From: Stentor coeruleus
Taxonomy: Eukaryota > Ciliophora > Heterotrichea > Heterotrichida > Stentoridae
Length of the DNA stretch: 64,000 bases
NCBI GenBank assembly: GCA_001970955.1
Contig: MPUH01000043.1
Location: 62,001-126,000, forward strand
Direction of reading: 5' to 3'
The notes beneath the pieces were generated by a model. It was not told where the DNA came from. It saw nothing but the letters and a program-made list of their open reading frames with translations, and searched no databases. The number at the start of each line of letters is the position of its first letter. The stretch's first letter is position 1. The position numbers were made by a program, and so were the translations under genes. Of this stretch, positions 19,273 to 30,590 are shown piece after piece.

Positions 19273-19584
19273 ATGGTAGGCAAGGATCAAGAAGAATTTG
19301 TTGATGAAGAATATAAGAATATTACTTTTGAGTATGGGCTGGAAGAAGGGCAAGAATTAAAGTTTAAAGATCCACCCAAATGGCACAGACAAGGATCATA
19401 TTTAAATATAAGGAGAATATGCAGATTTGCTAGCTATTCAATTTGGAATCAACTTCCTTCAACCAAATATAAAAAGCAATTTAATCCTGCATATTTACCT
19501 CTTACTAGAAGATATCATAAATTAAGCTTAGCAGGTGCCGTATTTGTTCTTTATCAATTTATGAAGTTTGTTGGAGATTCTTAA
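19273..19584 (+). CDS. Small hypothetical protein
   Basis: I do not recognise this 103-aa protein. The first 35 residues are acidic, a basic/aromatic middle follows (PPKWHRQGSYLNIRRICRFASYSIW), and one hydrophobic stretch lies at about 84-99 (LSLAGAVFVLYQFMKFV). Size and layout would fit a small membrane-associated subunit, for example mitochondrial, but nothing proves it. It is supported as a real gene by the clear ATG start after an AT-rich leader, the TAA stop, balanced amino-acid use, and the G-rich downstream flank (19600-19760) typical of plus genes here. Confidence 0.6.
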   Translation: MVGKDQEEFVDEEYKNITFEYGLEEGQELKFKDPPKWHRQGSYLNIRRICRFASYSIWNQLPSTKYKKQFNPAYLPLTRRYHKLSLAGAVFVLYQFMKFVGDS

Positions 19585-20402
19585 ATAAAACTAGTTTAGA
19601 TGCAGAATTTTGATTAATGTTAAAAGCTTGAATTTTTGTATAGGAAAATTCGTAGGTTTTTAATGATATTTTTGATAAGGGTTAAGTGGTTTATGTGAGT
19701 AAATTTTGTTTGGTATTAGATTTTATGATAGATTTTATGTTAGATTTTATATATAATTTGAGATTTTGTTGTATGTGGTCGTTGTAGTAAAAGTATTAGA
19801 TTTTTTGATTTTTTATGCTGAATTTTATAAAAGGTGTTAATAAAGGTTAATTTTATAGTATATTTTACATGTTTAAATGATGTTAAAAATATCCAAAATA
19901 GTTCTGTTATAAGAAACATAATAAAAATTTATCAAGGCTCTTATCTGATATAAAATTATACTCCATCAGTATTAATTTACAACTTATACTAAATATTACT
20001 TACATTATCTGACCTTATAATTAATATTATCATAAAAAGTACTTCATATAAATATCTCTAAGTCCTCAAATTATATACAAAAACTAGCCCATAATTTTAC
20101 CCTAAACGATAAAAAAACTCCACACCATTATTCACACCCAAAATCCCTAATAAAACCTTCTTCCACATCACAATCTCTACAAACTCAACCCATCATCCAA
20201 CATCCTCCTCTCTAACCAACCCAAGCTGATTTTCCATAATTTCTGTACAATTCTTCAACCTCATCTCATAATTTCCTATAACCTCCCATGATCTCTACCT
20301 TCAAAATCCTTCATAATTACATACAAATTCCTTTACCAATAAAATCTTTCCTTCTGTCGAAAAAATGAATATTTCCATTATTTGTTCGGCTATAAATAAG
20401 CC
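19585..20402. promoter_or_regulatory. Tandem intergenic region with strong composition dipole
   Basis: The plus strand is G/T-rich to about 19850 and then, from about 20100 to 20400, strongly C-rich and G-poor just before the next start. No gene is seen. Confidence 0.5.
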
Positions 20403-20942
20403 ATGCACAGAAAGGTAAAATTATTAGATGTAGAATTAGTAAAGGTATCCTTAGTACCTTTTGCTGATACTATGATAGAAAAGTATCATGAATGGATGCA
20501 AAATAGTGAACTTTTAGAAGAAACAGGAAGCAAGGCAATGTCATTAGAAGAGGTTAAAGATATATTTTTTACTTATCAAACCGACCCAAATAAATATGCT
20601 TATATGCTATGTGATAGGTCGCTTTATAATCGTGAAAACCCAGGTGCTAGTATGGTTGGCGATGTAACTTTATTTATAAACGAACGTTTAGAAGGAGAAA
20701 TTTGTATATTTCTTGCTGATACGCATTATAGGAAATTAGGTATCGCATCAGAAGTTATACAATTTATGATATCTTTATGTGGTGGAGCACTTTCTTTATC
20801 GAAACTTATAGCTAAAATATCGGAAAATAATCTGGCGTCGCAGAAACTTTTCAAAAAGATGGGATTTTCGGAATTCGCTAGGGACCTTGATATGAGAGAA
20901 GTCCATTATTATTATATGCTAAGTCATAGTTTTACCTTTTAA
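20403..20942 (+). CDS. GNAT acetyltransferase, NAT9-like
   Basis: The 179-aa protein matches the N-acetyltransferase 9 subfamily: the early LVPFADTMIEKYHEWMQ block (typically LVPYxxxHVxKYHxWM), the LEETGSKAMSLEEVKD block, and MVGDVTLFIN before the acetyl-CoA region. The coenzyme loop follows with YRKLGIASEVI (R/Q-x-x-G-x-G/A type) and the late ISENNLASQKLFKKMGFSE strand that closes the GNAT fold. The length is usual for the subfamily. NAT9 proteins are reported as microtubule-associated acetyltransferases in animals; whether this acts on tubulin or on protein N-termini here is not known. No intron is needed and all fold elements are present. Confidence 0.88.
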   Translation: MHRKVKLLDVELVKVSLVPFADTMIEKYHEWMQNSELLEETGSKAMSLEEVKDIFFTYQTDPNKYAYMLCDRSLYNRENPGASMVGDVTLFINERLEGEICIFLADTHYRKLGIASEVIQFMISLCGGALSLSKLIAKISENNLASQKLFKKMGFSEFARDLDMREVHYYYMLSHSFTF

Positions 20943-22919
20943 ATATTTGATGATGATGATTTTGGGATGGATAGGATTTGTTGTGGAAAGTACGGATAAT
21001 GGAAAAGATTATGGGAGGATTTTTAAGGACTTTTGGTAGTTTATATTGAAAGGTGGTTTGATTTAGATAATTTATATAGGATAGGAATTTTTTTTATAGG
21101 ATTTTATGTACGGATTAAAAGTTTTGGGTTTTTTTTTCGAGTTGGAAGATTATGGTGTAGAAAGGAAGTATATTAAAGAAGGATTTTATGAATGTTATGA
21201 GGAATATGAAGAAGTAGGGAAGGGGATGATTAAGTTTGGGTTTTTAAATGAAAGTTAGGTAAAGAGGATGCTTTAGATTTAATATTAGATTTTAGGATAT
21301 GCAAATTGTTGTATAAATACATATTTTGGTGTATATAATAATTAAGTATATTTGTAGTAAAGCTATAGGAATATTTTTACAAACTAAAGAGCATATTAAT
21401 CACCCTCAGCTTCAAATAAATATAAATACATAAACCTTTTCATATACTTATCCACAAGGGTTAAAGATAAAAACCGTATTTCAATATAATTTTCACTAAT
21501 AAGCTTATAACTAAGCCAAAAATAATCTCAGCTAAAAATCCAATCAAAAAAATACCATAAAAAGTTATCGTGGCATAGTTAAATATACATATAAACAAAT
21601 ATGTTATAATAAATATGAAGCTGATAAGAAATTTGTATGATGAGAATTCCGACTACTGCATTAGTTATGAAATTTCCATGCCTGATTATATCTCTATGAA
21701 CTTAAGCTATTTATGTTTGAAATAAGTCTCTTTAACTAAGAATTCATTGGATTTAAAGATTCTATAGCACATCTGAGGATTTTAGGGAATCAAAGGATTT
21801 ACAATAATTTAAGTAATTAAAGTGCTTTTTATATAGGTTTTAAACATAAAACATATAGGAAATAAGCTCATTATATCTTAATAAAGACTTTTTAAAAATA
21901 CTTGAAGCTTGGTAGATAAAATGAAAAATGCATATGGCGACTAGGATAGTGAAGTATACACAAAGGACAGGTTCAAATAATTTCAAATTTTAAAGGCAAA
22001 TATCTTATTAATACAATAGAAATAATAAAAGACTTCAATTGTTTTCTATATAAAAAATAATTTCCTTGCTGAGTTTATAGGTATACGTATACATGCTGGC
22101 TATTTTGATTAATAAAATATTTTTTATTTCTAAAGATAGTTCTAAAATTTTCTATTGTTATTATTGAAATATTAGAAAATATTTAGTTTTTTTGGGCTAA
22201 ATAATTATTATACTGTTTTTCATGGAGAAGATGCATTATATTAACTATTTTTATATGATTTTATAATATAAGTATTTATACATATTCATAATTATTTTAT
22301 CATGTCTTTGCTTGTATCATTTAAAACTTGTAATTATAAATAAATATTCATAAAGATTTATATGAAGTTAAAGTTAAAGTGGGTGATAGTTAAGGTGGCA
22401 TGGTTTAAACCTTGTCCGATCGAGATTTGCTTGTCCTACGATCTTTTTCTTTGGGCAGATTCGGTATGTTAAACCATTCGTTGTCGCTGGTTATGTGACT
22501 TTTTACTTGGCTGAGGAGTTCTTTACTATTTCTTTTCTTTAGCGTCAAGATGATGGAGGCAAGTCTTGTGTTCACCTTTATATGAATCTATAAATCATAA
22601 GGATTACGATAATATATTAATGATTTCTAAATTATTTACCACAAATTGATATTTAATCTATCTTAAAATCATTATTATCATTCTGTACTCATTATATATA
22701 GTATCGAATATTTTAATAATATCCTTTTTAATATATAATGATTTATATATCAGTGTATTAAAAGAAAAAATTAAAAGGCTATAAATAATATTTGCATAAG
22801 GATATTATAAGTTTTATTTAAAGCATACATCATAATCTTTTAATTACAAAAAAGGAACTTGGTCCCTAATCGGGGGACGATTTATTAATCTAATCTAATA
22901 ATCTTTTAATTATAAAATT
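20943..22919. other. Convergent intergenic region, about 2 kb
   Basis: The first 350 bp are very G-rich and C-poor on plus, like other 3' flanks. The middle is AT-rich without recognisable genes. A mobile-element remnant lies at about 22390-22590. Near 22865-22895 a small GC hairpin (GTCCCTAATCGGGGGAC) stands out from its AT-rich surroundings. Confidence 0.45.
22390..22590 (-). mobile_element. Degenerate mobile-element fragment (end of a coding part)
   Basis: The minus strand holds the last 57 or so codons of a protein that is clearly related to the one at 52230-52420. Shared residues include TRLASIIL, LKKRNSKELL, a central EW pair and the PN-KE--RRT run before the stop. The upstream part is not recognisable here. 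It is more GC-rich than the surrounding DNA. The family is not determined; a non-LTR retroelement or a DNA element are both possible. It is broken and old in appearance. Confidence 0.6.
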
Positions 22920-25900
22920 TTACCTATCTTTTTTATTTTCATCATCTTTTCTTATAGAACTCTTGCCTGTTATCATTTTTGTAAGCTCTGGAGATCTTAA
23001 GATATCTAATAGTTCAAAGTATAATTCTTCTTCTTTTTTAAGATTTCCAATCATTCTGCTAACTAGAATTCCTTCACAAATAGTCTTTAAATCTTTTGGA
23101 TCCTTCATATCTGTCATAACTAAATTATAAGAAACACCTTTTGTTGCATATTTAATCAAAGCACCAAGTACATATACAACTGATATATAAAAAGTAAGTA
23201 TTGAAAAGTTGAGAGTAATTTTACTATATTCATCAGAAATAGTAAAAAAAATAACACCTTGACTATCATTTTTTTGACTCAAAGTGCTAACATTCCACCA
23301 TTTATACTGATTTTGCTCTTCAAGTGTCATGACTAAATCGCTTATAAAATCATTATGCTCTACTGTAATAGGTGTTATTGTTTCACCATTACTAGGAAGA
23401 CGGATTATTTGGAAAAAAAACTGAGGAATATGAATTGTTTGGGTCCCATTAAAACATACAACTTGATTGAAATAATCTAAAGCATTTCTTTCCATTTTCT
23501 TGGATTTGTATAAAGAAATGTGGTCATCCTTTTTAGGGAAGTTCCTAGTAAATGAATATTTTACTTCAATCTGTGCATCCGTATATTTCATACTTGTATT
23601 AGTTTCAAGCGTCTGATTCTCCGAAGATTCATAAGCTTCCTCAACAATATGACAAAGTTTTCTCTTTCCAGGAGGAGTAATCGTCCAAATAGAATCCGAA
23701 TCTGCAGGCATGACAATTTTCTGCATCAAATTCCTATCTTCACTTATAAGCGAAGGGACTTTAGTAAACTCATACTCATCATTCCAAGCTTCTTCACTAA
23801 TATTCATAAGTTTATCAGCTGAAGCTATAGAATATAAATTAAATCTTCTTCCATTATATTCAAAATTCACATCAAGACTAGCAGAAATAACAGGGTTTAA
23901 TTCAGTTATAGGATTTAAAGTACTAAATATCAATAATGGTAAAAGGATTATAACAAGGATTATAAGTAAACCACATACACCCATATAACATTTTTCAAGT
24001 TTTGTAACTCGATCTCCATAATTTTTATATTCTAGAGATCTTTGATAACATTCATTGATAAAAAGCTGGGCGTAGATGTCTTCGAATTTAAACCACTGGA
24101 AAAGATTTAGTGAAGTTGTTGTAAAAATCCAATCCATTAAAGTACGGATTTCAAAAAGGAAAGGGGCTGATCGATAACCTTTGAAAATGTAGTAATTCAT
24201 TGGTTCAGATCTTCGCATGAAAGGGAAGGTCACTTTAGAAAAGCTAGGTAGGCTATATTTTATTTGTAACCCAGCAAAAATTAAGTATATTAGATAGAGA
24301 AAATAGAAATACTGAATGAAATGATTGTTTTCGAAATCATTACATCTTTCTAAATCACTATTTTCTTGTACATTACAATAATAAGTCCCAAATGCAGCAT
24401 GATTTCCATTTATTGGCAAGTACCAGAACACTACAACATGAACAATAATAAGTAAAAATATATGAATATAAAGCCTTAAATACATAGGCAGTCTTCTTGA
24501 ATCTTCATTTAATACAGGTAAAAAAGGGTTAACAGATTCTAAATGACCTTTAGCTAAAGTTGATACTGAAAAAGATGTTGATCGAATCTTAACTTCTTCA
24601 CCCCATGCTGTAGAACTTCTAAATCTTCCAGTAGGGGTTTTTATTGAAGAACGAGCTTTTTCTATAGCTTGAGTAACTTGTTCTGTCTCATGAGCATCTT
24701 TAAAAGCTTGGCTTGTTCTGCTTACATAAAAATATCTTTCGGCGATTATTATTGAAAGCTGAAACATTAAAGAAACAATCATACGGCCTTGGAATTGATT
24801 TGAACGTAAAGCTTGGGATATGTCTTGAGTATTTCCATCCATTCTTGTGAAGAAGCAGAAAATGTATATAAAAATGAGCATTTGAACAACAATTGTGAAA
24901 AAATAAAAGTCTTTTCCTGGTTTTTCTTCTTTATTTCTTGGTAAAAGTCTTTCTAGAAAAGATTTTTTCTTTGGAGCTTTGTTTACATTCAAATGCATCA
25001 CAGCTGATACCCCTTGGTTTTCTTTTGCAGTTTTTAAAGATTCGATTTCATTTTCTGTTTTATCCCAAAGACCTACTTTTAATAGATAAAAGTTGTGGAG
25101 TAAAAGAGCAATCATGACAATGACATCCCATAGTATATAATAAAATAAAGTTTTCGAATACGCATTTTCAGCAAGATTGAACCCAATTTTATAAGAGTCT
25201 TTATAGTCAGAGAGATATTTTTTTATAATAATTTCTTTAGATATATCAAGTTGTAAAGAGAACTTTAGGAAAAATATCACTTCGGTGTAAATAAGCATAT
25301 ACTTAAAATATTCAGGAGGTGGTCTAGGGTATTCTAATATCGCATATCCAATAACCGATAATGGGAATATAATACTTTCCAAACTCGCATAATTCCAATG
25401 ATTTAAAAAAAATGATATATAAACAAGAGCTTCAGTATTACTTGCTATACCATAAAGAATAATCAAAATATAATCTTCCCATTCAAAGTTATAATCAACT
25501 TCATCTTTTTCAAAACTATCAACAAAATTAACAGGAGCATCAGTCATAAAACTAACATTAGATCTTCTAGACATATCTAAAGACTCTAAATCATCTGATG
25601 AACTTTCAGAAGAATCATCTGAATTAGACCTAGAATCATCTGAAGAGCTTTTTATAGTTTCCAACACAACTTTAGGCCTGCTACTATCTGGACTTCTATA
25701 ATGAAAAGGTATTTGCCTGAAATTTGTTCGACAAGAACCATTTTTCGAAAGGCTTTCGACAAACGAACTAAATAAATGTGGGTTTATCAAACTTATCAAA
25801 AACGAATTCAATTTATACTGAAAACCTTTTTGAACAGTCTCACTTTCAACCACATTTATTTTTTCCTCTTGAGTATTTTCAGTTTTTTTATTAGGTCTAA

Positions 25901-28900
25901 AAGTTTTCCTCACTTTTGATCCTTCTTTTTTTTTTGTATATTTTAAATTCCATACTTTAATATTTTCTTCAATTTTATTAAGTTGTTCATCAAATCGATT
26001 TTTACTTTCTGAGTAAAATTTATTCATTTTTATCCTTTCATTATTGAACTGTTTCGTCATTTCAATTGCGATATTTTCAGCTTTTTTTTCCATTTCGCAA
26101 AACACTCTGTTTATATGTTCTTCATAATCTTTAGTTTTCATCATTCGGTTTATGACAAATACAATGAAAAAAGTGTAGATTTTACAAAGGACGATTATGT
26201 AGTTAGATTCTAAGGTTTTTGGGTCTTTGATATTTGAGTTTACTAATTTTAAAAGCCCAATGTATTTACACCATGCTTCGAATTCAATGTTTTCTTCGAT
26301 TACTAGAGGAAGTTGGATAAAAATCTGCATTGTGAGGTCGAGGACTAGGAAACGGAGGAACCAAGTTAGGAGGTTTACGTATGAGTCAACTGATTTGGTT
26401 ACATAGATACTGCTTTCTTTCATGATAAAAACTAGGCAGAAAATACAGTAGATTGCTGAGAGAAGACCAAGGCTTTGGGTTATGAAGAGTAGGGCGATAC
26501 CTACAACTATGTTTCTTGAGAATTGATAGAAAGCTTTTTTTATAGACACGAGAGCTTCTTTAATAACATAAGAGCATTTTTTTTTATCTCCCTCAATATC
26601 CGTAAGATTTAAATTCTTATTTCTATACATCAAATACAATTCTTCCAAATATAACAACTGCATTTCTCTATAAGATAAATAAAAATAATAAGTAAGTATA
26701 AAAACCATTGTCGCCATATCTAAAAACACAAAATGCAAATGTTTCTTCCCATTAAGAAAATACGCTGCCTGCTCTGATTTATCTTCAAACCAAGGTATAG
26801 CAATCGGTGGTTTAGTACTAGGAAAATACTTCGCCGTATCCTCACTAATATTACTAACAAAAAACGCATATTGCAAAACCGTTAACAAAATCAAAGCAAA
26901 AAACAAAAACCTAATTTTCGTAAGATTCTGTGTCAAAAAGTTCAAAAACACCAAAATCACATAAAAAACTGATACAATTGACAGTTTTTCATAAGCTAAA
27001 AGAAAGAACATCATAGGTACAAGAGCTTCACAAATTGCTTTTAATAAGTTTAAAACACGTACAAAATCTAAATGTTGTTTAGCTGACTCATGTTGTAAAT
27101 CAAAAGAATTCTTCATTTTGGAATATCTGAAATTTGTCCATCCATCACCTTGTTTTTGTATAGATAATGGGCATATATATTGAAGACAATGTCTTTCAAT
27201 GATTAAAATACCTAATAAGACTATATAAAGATAGCTATGGACTAAAACTATTTGACTATCTTCACTTCTTGTAAAGCCAAATAAGAAAAAAGTCCATTCT
27301 AAATATGCACCCCAACTATCAGGTTCAAAATTTGTCCCAAATAAAAATCTAGAATATGAAAAGATTATGCAAATTATTGTGTTTAGGAAAAGGATTTTCC
27401 ATAGAACAGCTCGGGAATTCCATTCACGGACTTTTTTCTTGTGATTTAGGTCGATAGACACTTTGTTAAAGTAGTTGGCTGTATAGATTGAATAGAAACT
27501 TATTGAGACGAGGTTTATAAACATTGAGATTGAGAGGATTTCAAAGATAGAGATATAGAAAATAAATAAGATGGGGATGTATTGAAAAGGACGAGAGAAG
27601 TATTTGTTGAAAAATTTGAGTTTGATTTCTCTGAAGTTGATGGATTTAGTGTTTTCTCGTGGTCTAAACCTATAACAATTCCTCGATGCTATAACTGATA
27701 CAATAAGTAAAGTACAATCACTAGCCGTACTTGTATACAGCTCCTTTTTATCATAAACCATAAACCCAATACTTGAAAACTCCAAATCCTTAGCCTCAGG
27801 TATAAACATTAAAAACTGATAAATATACCTAACAGCCAAAAGTATCCCACAATAAACTTCTAATAAAACCATAAACTTATAAACTTGTCCATAGCTTTTT
27901 ATAATAGTATTATAGCAATTTTCTAAATGATTATATAAAACCAATATCAATATAAGTAATCTGATAAGGTTTAAATAATTAACTTGTGATAAAAATTGGA
28001 CAATAATTAATAAACAATACATGATCCAGACTTCAAAATGACTGAAATAATTATAAGTCTTTAAAAATATTTTCAGACCAAAACTGACTGTGTTTGTTTC
28101 TTGAAGTTTGATATTGTTTGCAACATTTTGAATGCTAGATGAAAGTAAGAGTATCCAGATTAAATAATCATATGGGATGATCATAGAGTTCATTGAAGTT
28201 TCGCTTTGTGATAAACCGATGACTTGATATGCCCAGTGTTGTTTTAATTGGCTGATATCATTTATTAATTGCCAGATATACCTGATTCCAAGTATTGCCA
28301 TAGTATACATGATTAAAACACTCCAATACGCTCTTCTAGCGCTTGGGTTCAACATAAACCATATACACAAACACATAAGCCCTGTGTGTAGCAAATTAAT
28401 ATCACTAAGCCCAACAATAAAAAGCACCAAAAGCGAAAACAAGTAAATCTGCTTAAACAATAACGTCAACACCGAATTTCTAACCTTGCTAAAAACCTCA
28501 AATTTCTTCGGCAGTCCTTGACACAGTTTATAAAAAAGTCCTGAAAAGCATATCGTCACTACAATCAAACTAATTTTAATTTCAAAATACTCAAGTGAAA
28601 CAAAATTATTCCAAATACTATCTTCAACAATAATCAAAGCAAAAATATAATAAAACATTAACAAACTGCTTAAACAAGGTATCAAGAAAAATTTGGTCAA
28701 TTTCCCAGTTTTATTTAAACTTGTTTCTAGCATAGATGAAAATATCCAATACATAAGCAAAATCCCAACTGGGCCATGAAAAGCTAAAATCCAAAGCCAA
28801 AGACCAAGAATAGTCATAAAATAATAAAAAATATATTTGATTTTATCAATAGTCCCTGAGGTATGAAGATTTGAGATAAGAGGGTCGTTTTTAGAGAATG

Positions 28901-29579
28901 AGAATTTTTCACAATAAGATATTGAGGTGAAAATTATTTGAATAAGAAATACTAAGAACATTTCTAAGATACCCCAACGGGATAAAGATAAGAATTCAAA
29001 GTTTGAAGGGAGGGAGTTAAATGGGAAGGATTTTGTAAAAAGTAAATAAGGGATTGATAGGTGTATTGTTGATATTAAAGAAATTAGTAATGATAATCTT
29101 TTTATATTTGGGGTACTTAAGAAATAATTACTTGTTAAGTAGTAAACAAGGCATATGATGTATATAAAACTAGTCATGGATTTATAGTATGTACCAATAA
29201 ACCCTAGTAATATAAAACCTAATGGTCTTATGTAGCTTTGAATATAATCAGGGTTGATTTTATCAATAAATAATAGACAAAAAGTTGAACTTCCTAACAC
29301 AGAAATATCAGGGCCAATGTATTTATAAAGCCCAATTTTCTCATTTGGATCTGTAAGCCAAGATATATTTAAATCAGTCAGCAATGCACATATTTTCATA
29401 GTCAAATATACTAAGCTTATAACAAAAGAGTATATGTAAAGTTTCCTGCAGCTAAAAGATAAAAAGATTCTGTTCATGGATAAAAGAATACCTAGTATCA
29501 GATAAGCTAATGAGAGAAGATTAGGGCTATACCAACCACTTACTATTATAATCCCTCCGCAAAAACTCTCAAATATCAT
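22920..29579 (-). CDS. Piezo mechanosensitive cation channel
   Basis: A single uninterrupted frame of 2219 aa. Dozens of hydrophobic segments run from the N-terminus to about residue 1500, interrupted by a charged coiled-coil/basic linker at about 1120-1200 and a Ser/Asp-rich linker at about 1250-1310, as expected of the Piezo blade and beam. The decisive part is the C-terminal block at about 1800-1835 (APFLFEIRTLMDWIFTTTS, then FEDIYAQLF), almost the same as in animal Piezo proteins. After it come the outer helix (LLIILVIILLPLLIFS), an extracellular cap of about 250 residues with several Cys and N-glycosylation sequons, and the inner pore helix (ISVVYVLGALIKYATKG), then a short cytosolic tail. 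The protein is slightly shorter than animal Piezo (about 2500 aa). It should be a trimeric plasma-membrane channel opened by membrane tension, letting in Ca2+. Confidence 0.96.
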   Translation of the reverse strand: MIFESFCGGIIIVSGWYSPNLLSLAYLILGILLSMNRIFLSFSCRKLYIYSFVISLVYLTMKICALLTDLNISWLTDPNEKIGLYKYIGPDISVLGSSTFCLLFIDKINPDYIQSYIRPLGFILLGFIGTYYKSMTSFIYIICLVYYLTSNYFLSTPNIKRLSLLISLISTIHLSIPYLLFTKSFPFNSLPSNFEFLSLSRWGILEMFLVFLIQIIFTSISYCEKFSFSKNDPLISNLHTSGTIDKIKYIFYYFMTILGLWLWILAFHGPVGILLMYWIFSSMLETSLNKTGKLTKFFLIPCLSSLLMFYYIFALIIVEDSIWNNFVSLEYFEIKISLIVVTICFSGLFYKLCQGLPKKFEVFSKVRNSVLTLLFKQIYLFSLLVLFIVGLSDINLLHTGLMCLCIWFMLNPSARRAYWSVLIMYTMAILGIRYIWQLINDISQLKQHWAYQVIGLSQSETSMNSMIIPYDYLIWILLLSSSIQNVANNIKLQETNTVSFGLKIFLKTYNYFSHFEVWIMYCLLIIVQFLSQVNYLNLIRLLILILVLYNHLENCYNTIIKSYGQVYKFMVLLEVYCGILLAVRYIYQFLMFIPEAKDLEFSSIGFMVYDKKELYTSTASDCTLLIVSVIASRNCYRFRPRENTKSINFREIKLKFFNKYFSRPFQYIPILFIFYISIFEILSISMFINLVSISFYSIYTANYFNKVSIDLNHKKKVREWNSRAVLWKILFLNTIICIIFSYSRFLFGTNFEPDSWGAYLEWTFFLFGFTRSEDSQIVLVHSYLYIVLLGILIIERHCLQYICPLSIQKQGDGWTNFRYSKMKNSFDLQHESAKQHLDFVRVLNLLKAICEALVPMMFFLLAYEKLSIVSVFYVILVFLNFLTQNLTKIRFLFFALILLTVLQYAFFVSNISEDTAKYFPSTKPPIAIPWFEDKSEQAAYFLNGKKHLHFVFLDMATMVFILTYYFYLSYREMQLLYLEELYLMYRNKNLNLTDIEGDKKKCSYVIKEALVSIKKAFYQFSRNIVVGIALLFITQSLGLLSAIYCIFCLVFIMKESSIYVTKSVDSYVNLLTWFLRFLVLDLTMQIFIQLPLVIEENIEFEAWCKYIGLLKLVNSNIKDPKTLESNYIIVLCKIYTFFIVFVINRMMKTKDYEEHINRVFCEMEKKAENIAIEMTKQFNNERIKMNKFYSESKNRFDEQLNKIEENIKVWNLKYTKKKEGSKVRKTFRPNKKTENTQEEKINVVESETVQKGFQYKLNSFLISLINPHLFSSFVESLSKNGSCRTNFRQIPFHYRSPDSSRPKVVLETIKSSSDDSRSNSDDSSESSSDDLESLDMSRRSNVSFMTDAPVNFVDSFEKDEVDYNFEWEDYILIILYGIASNTEALVYISFFLNHWNYASLESIIFPLSVIGYAILEYPRPPPEYFKYMLIYTEVIFFLKFSLQLDISKEIIIKKYLSDYKDSYKIGFNLAENAYSKTLFYYILWDVIVMIALLLHNFYLLKVGLWDKTENEIESLKTAKENQGVSAVMHLNVNKAPKKKSFLERLLPRNKEEKPGKDFYFFTIVVQMLIFIYIFCFFTRMDGNTQDISQALRSNQFQGRMIVSLMFQLSIIIAERYFYVSRTSQAFKDAHETEQVTQAIEKARSSIKTPTGRFRSSTAWGEEVKIRSTSFSVSTLAKGHLESVNPFLPVLNEDSRRLPMYLRLYIHIFLLIIVHVVVFWYLPINGNHAAFGTYYCNVQENSDLERCNDFENNHFIQYFYFLYLIYLIFAGLQIKYSLPSFSKVTFPFMRRSEPMNYYIFKGYRSAPFLFEIRTLMDWIFTTTSLNLFQWFKFEDIYAQLFINECYQRSLEYKNYGDRVTKLEKCYMGVCGLLIILVIILLPLLIFSTLNPITELNPVISASLDVNFEYNGRRFNLYSIASADKLMNISEEAWNDEYEFTKVPSLISEDRNLMQKIVMPADSDSIWTITPPGKRKLCHIVEEAYESSENQTLETNTSMKYTDAQIEVKYSFTRNFPKKDDHISLYKSKKMERNALDYFNQVVCFNGTQTIHIPQFFFQIIRLPSNGETITPITVEHNDFISDLVMTLEEQNQYKWWNVSTLSQKNDSQGVIFFTISDEYSKITLNFSILTFYISVVYVLGALIKYATKGVSYNLVMTDMKDPKDLKTICEGILVSRMIGNLKKEEELYFELLDILRSPELTKMITGKSSIRKDDENKKDR

Positions 29580-30590
29580 TATAGTTAATAAAATGAAAGA
29601 TGGTTAAATTTGTTGGAAAATTGATAAATTATGAGTTTTTGTATGTTGGATTTGTGATGGCTGATATTGGGATAATGATTTTTTTTTTATGTGAATATAA
29701 GATTAGAATTTGGAAATAGATTTAAGAATGATTTTCTCGATCATCATAGAAATAAATAGCCGGGTTTAGCCCGCCGGCTGCCAGGCAGGAGTATTTTCCC
29801 TTTACAACTGATCTGACTTTTACTTTCGTTCGTACCACCTCCCCAGTTGGTATATAATCTTCAAGTCTAGATGGAGAACATCAATCCTCTGTGCATGGAA
29901 GTTAGACCAGGAATATCTATGGACAAGTTTTATCAACCACTAGCTCATCACCCAGTTATTGGATTCATCAACCTTTTCTTCATATACCATAAATTGTGCT
30001 AGCTCTTTAGAGTTGCCAAAATACTCAATCATCCCTAATGTATTGGATAATTACGTGGCTCTACCTATGTCTATATCCTTTTTGTTAAGTTTCATCTTAG
30101 AACTTCTTGATCCTATATAGTCTTTACGAAGTAGTATCTTTAATAATCGATATATTTTTTTCATTTACTTGAAAATAATAAGAATCATTTTCAACTTCTC
30201 ATGGGTATTGCAAAAATTGAGATCCCCTCAAAATTTATAGAAAATTACAATAGTAATCAAAATATTCAGCTAGCATCAACTAGATAATACATTAAAAACT
30301 AAAAATTAAAATCAATAAATCTGAGATAAACGATAATTTTTCCTCAACCTAATAAGCATGCACTTTATTTTTAAAATTTTCATAAATAACAAAGCAATAT
30401 AATAACCAAATCCACTAACTTTTTTTACAAAATATATCTAATTCTAAAACTAGCACCTCTAATAAAACCTAACATTTTAATAATCTTATTCACCTCATCC
30501 AAATCCCCACACAATTCTATCACCTAAAATCAAACTTTCTAACAATTTATCCTATAAAATCTTTTAAAATCCATAGCTTAATAATTTTAT
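29580..30590. other. Intergenic region with a GC-rich island
   Basis: This 1-kb stretch lies between tandem minus genes. Bases about 29750-29990 are clearly more GC-rich than the flanks and contain an unusual block (ccgggtttagcccgccggct). On the minus strand about 47 codons stay open there, and both strands look coding-like, but no protein family is recognised. The rest is AT-rich; C-rich near 30440-30590 as in other 3' flanks of minus genes. Confidence 0.4.

Noticed and set aside
20095-20110. CCCTAAAC resembling telomere repeats
   Set aside because: A single occurrence inside a C-rich upstream region, with no tandem repeats.
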